Assembly (NCBI GenBank): GCA_020051025.1
Contig: JAGVJS010000325.1
Coordinates: forward strand, 1 to 22,918
Source: Sphingobium sp.
Lineage (GTDB): Bacteria; Pseudomonadota; Alphaproteobacteria; Sphingomonadales; Sphingomonadaceae
DNA: 22,918 nucleotides
Direction of reading: 5' to 3'
Part shown: positions 22,548 through 22,918 of the stretch, piece by piece
Layout of the letters: every line of letters starts with the position of its first letter
Position numbering within the stretch: position 1 is the first letter of the stretch
Translations under genes and position numbers: made by a program
The notes under the pieces: model-generated
Databases searched by the model: none
What the model saw: the letters and a program-made list of their open reading frames with translations, nothing else
Told to the model about the DNA's origin: nothing

Positions 22548-22918
22548 ATGTTTCAACTATGGAGAGTCCTGGAGGGAGCGACGCTCGCGCTGGCCCTGCT
22601 CGCCACGGGTTGCGCAACCCCGCTACCGCGCGCCGTCATGAGTTGCGCGGAAGCGAATCCGCCGCTTCTCGCGGCACCGGACCGGGAAAGGGTGACGACC
22701 AGCCTGACGGTCCTTACATATAATATCGAAGGCTTGGGTTGGCCTGCGCGTTCGGGGCGCGTACCTTCCTTGCATGCCATTGGTGAACGGCTGGCAGCCT
22801 TGCGCAAGGAGGGCCGCGCGCCCGACATCATCCTGTTCCAGGAAATGTTCAGCGGCGCTGCCAAACGGGCGGTGGCGGCCACCGGCTATCCCGCCATCGT
22901 CACCGGCCCGCGCCGCAC
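22548..22918 (+). CDS. Putative lipoprotein of the endonuclease/exonuclease/phosphatase superfamily (3' truncated)
   Basis: The frame is open from ATG 22548 to the window end, giving 123 residues. The N-terminus is a lipoprotein-like signal (hydrophobic residues 11-19, then ATGC with Cys22 as candidate acylation site). Residues 52-63 (SLTVLTYNIEGL) match the opening strand of the EEP fold with Asn59, and DIILFQEMF (93-101) supplies the metal-binding Glu99 of that fold. The rest of the catalytic site lies beyond the window, so nuclease, phosphatase or sphingomyelinase-type activity cannot be chosen. The ribosome binding site is weak. It begins 22 bases after apt and may be in its operon. Confidence 0.7.
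   Translation, partial: MFQLWRVLEGATLALALLATGCATPLPRAVMSCAEANPPLLAAPDRERVTTSLTVLTYNIEGLGWPARSGRVPSLHAIGERLAALRKEGRAPDIILFQEMFSGAAKRAVAATGYPAIVTGPRR

Noticed and set aside
1..22918. CRISPR arrays, tRNA/rRNA genes, insertion sequences, toxin-antitoxin or phage defence genes
   Set aside because: Read through on both strands; nothing of these kinds was found. All gaps between genes are under 300 bases and are described above or hold no visible signal.

Overview
The window reads as ordinary chromosome of a high-GC alphaproteobacterium, most likely a sphingomonad (Sphingobium/Sphingomonas-like). The reasons are the protein style of FliD, cytochrome bc1 and Apt, the argD-argF-hslO order, GC-rich codon use throughout, and palindromic repeats with the loop GAGCGAAGTCGA that I associate with sphingomonad genomes. 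This is inference from remembered families; no search was run. No tRNA, rRNA, CRISPR, transposase or phage gene was seen, and no gene-free gap exceeds 300 bases.

Bases 1-8999 hold the end of a flagellar cluster on the + strand. fliL (5' truncated), fliM, fliN, fliO, fliP, fliQ, fliR and flhB encode the basal body-associated FliL, two switch (C-ring) proteins and the export gate. A GT87-type membrane glycosyltransferase starts 4 bases after flhB. A late-gene block follows: a near-consensus sigma-28 (FliA) promoter drives an unrecognised 155-aa protein, ended by its own terminator. A second sigma-28 promoter drives fliD (filament cap) and fliS (flagellin chaperone), ended by a strong terminator at 8973-8999.

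Bases 9054-12331 hold argD and argF (arginine biosynthesis), separated by a large palindromic repeat, then hslO (redox chaperone Hsp33). Bases 12477-14309 hold a small secreted DUF3617-like protein and the queuosine precursor genes queC and queE.

Bases 14323-16157 on the - strand hold lipB (octanoyltransferase), a small acidic lipoprotein and an unrecognised secreted protein. A GDPD-type membrane protein (+) diverges from lipB and meets the tail of a second - strand operon, trmL-hemF-GNAT (17012-18965), whose genes overlap by a few bases at each junction.

Bases 19160-21896 hold petA-petB-petC, the complete cytochrome bc1 complex, diverging from trmL. A hairpin with a 16-bp perfect stem separates petC from apt (adenine salvage). 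The window ends inside a lipoprotein of the endonuclease/exonuclease/phosphatase superfamily.

The most notable points are the sigma-28-controlled protein of unknown function, a FliM that lacks the N-terminal CheY-binding peptide, a glycosyltransferase tied to the export-gate operon, and a repeat family whose stem co-varies while its 12-base loop is identical.
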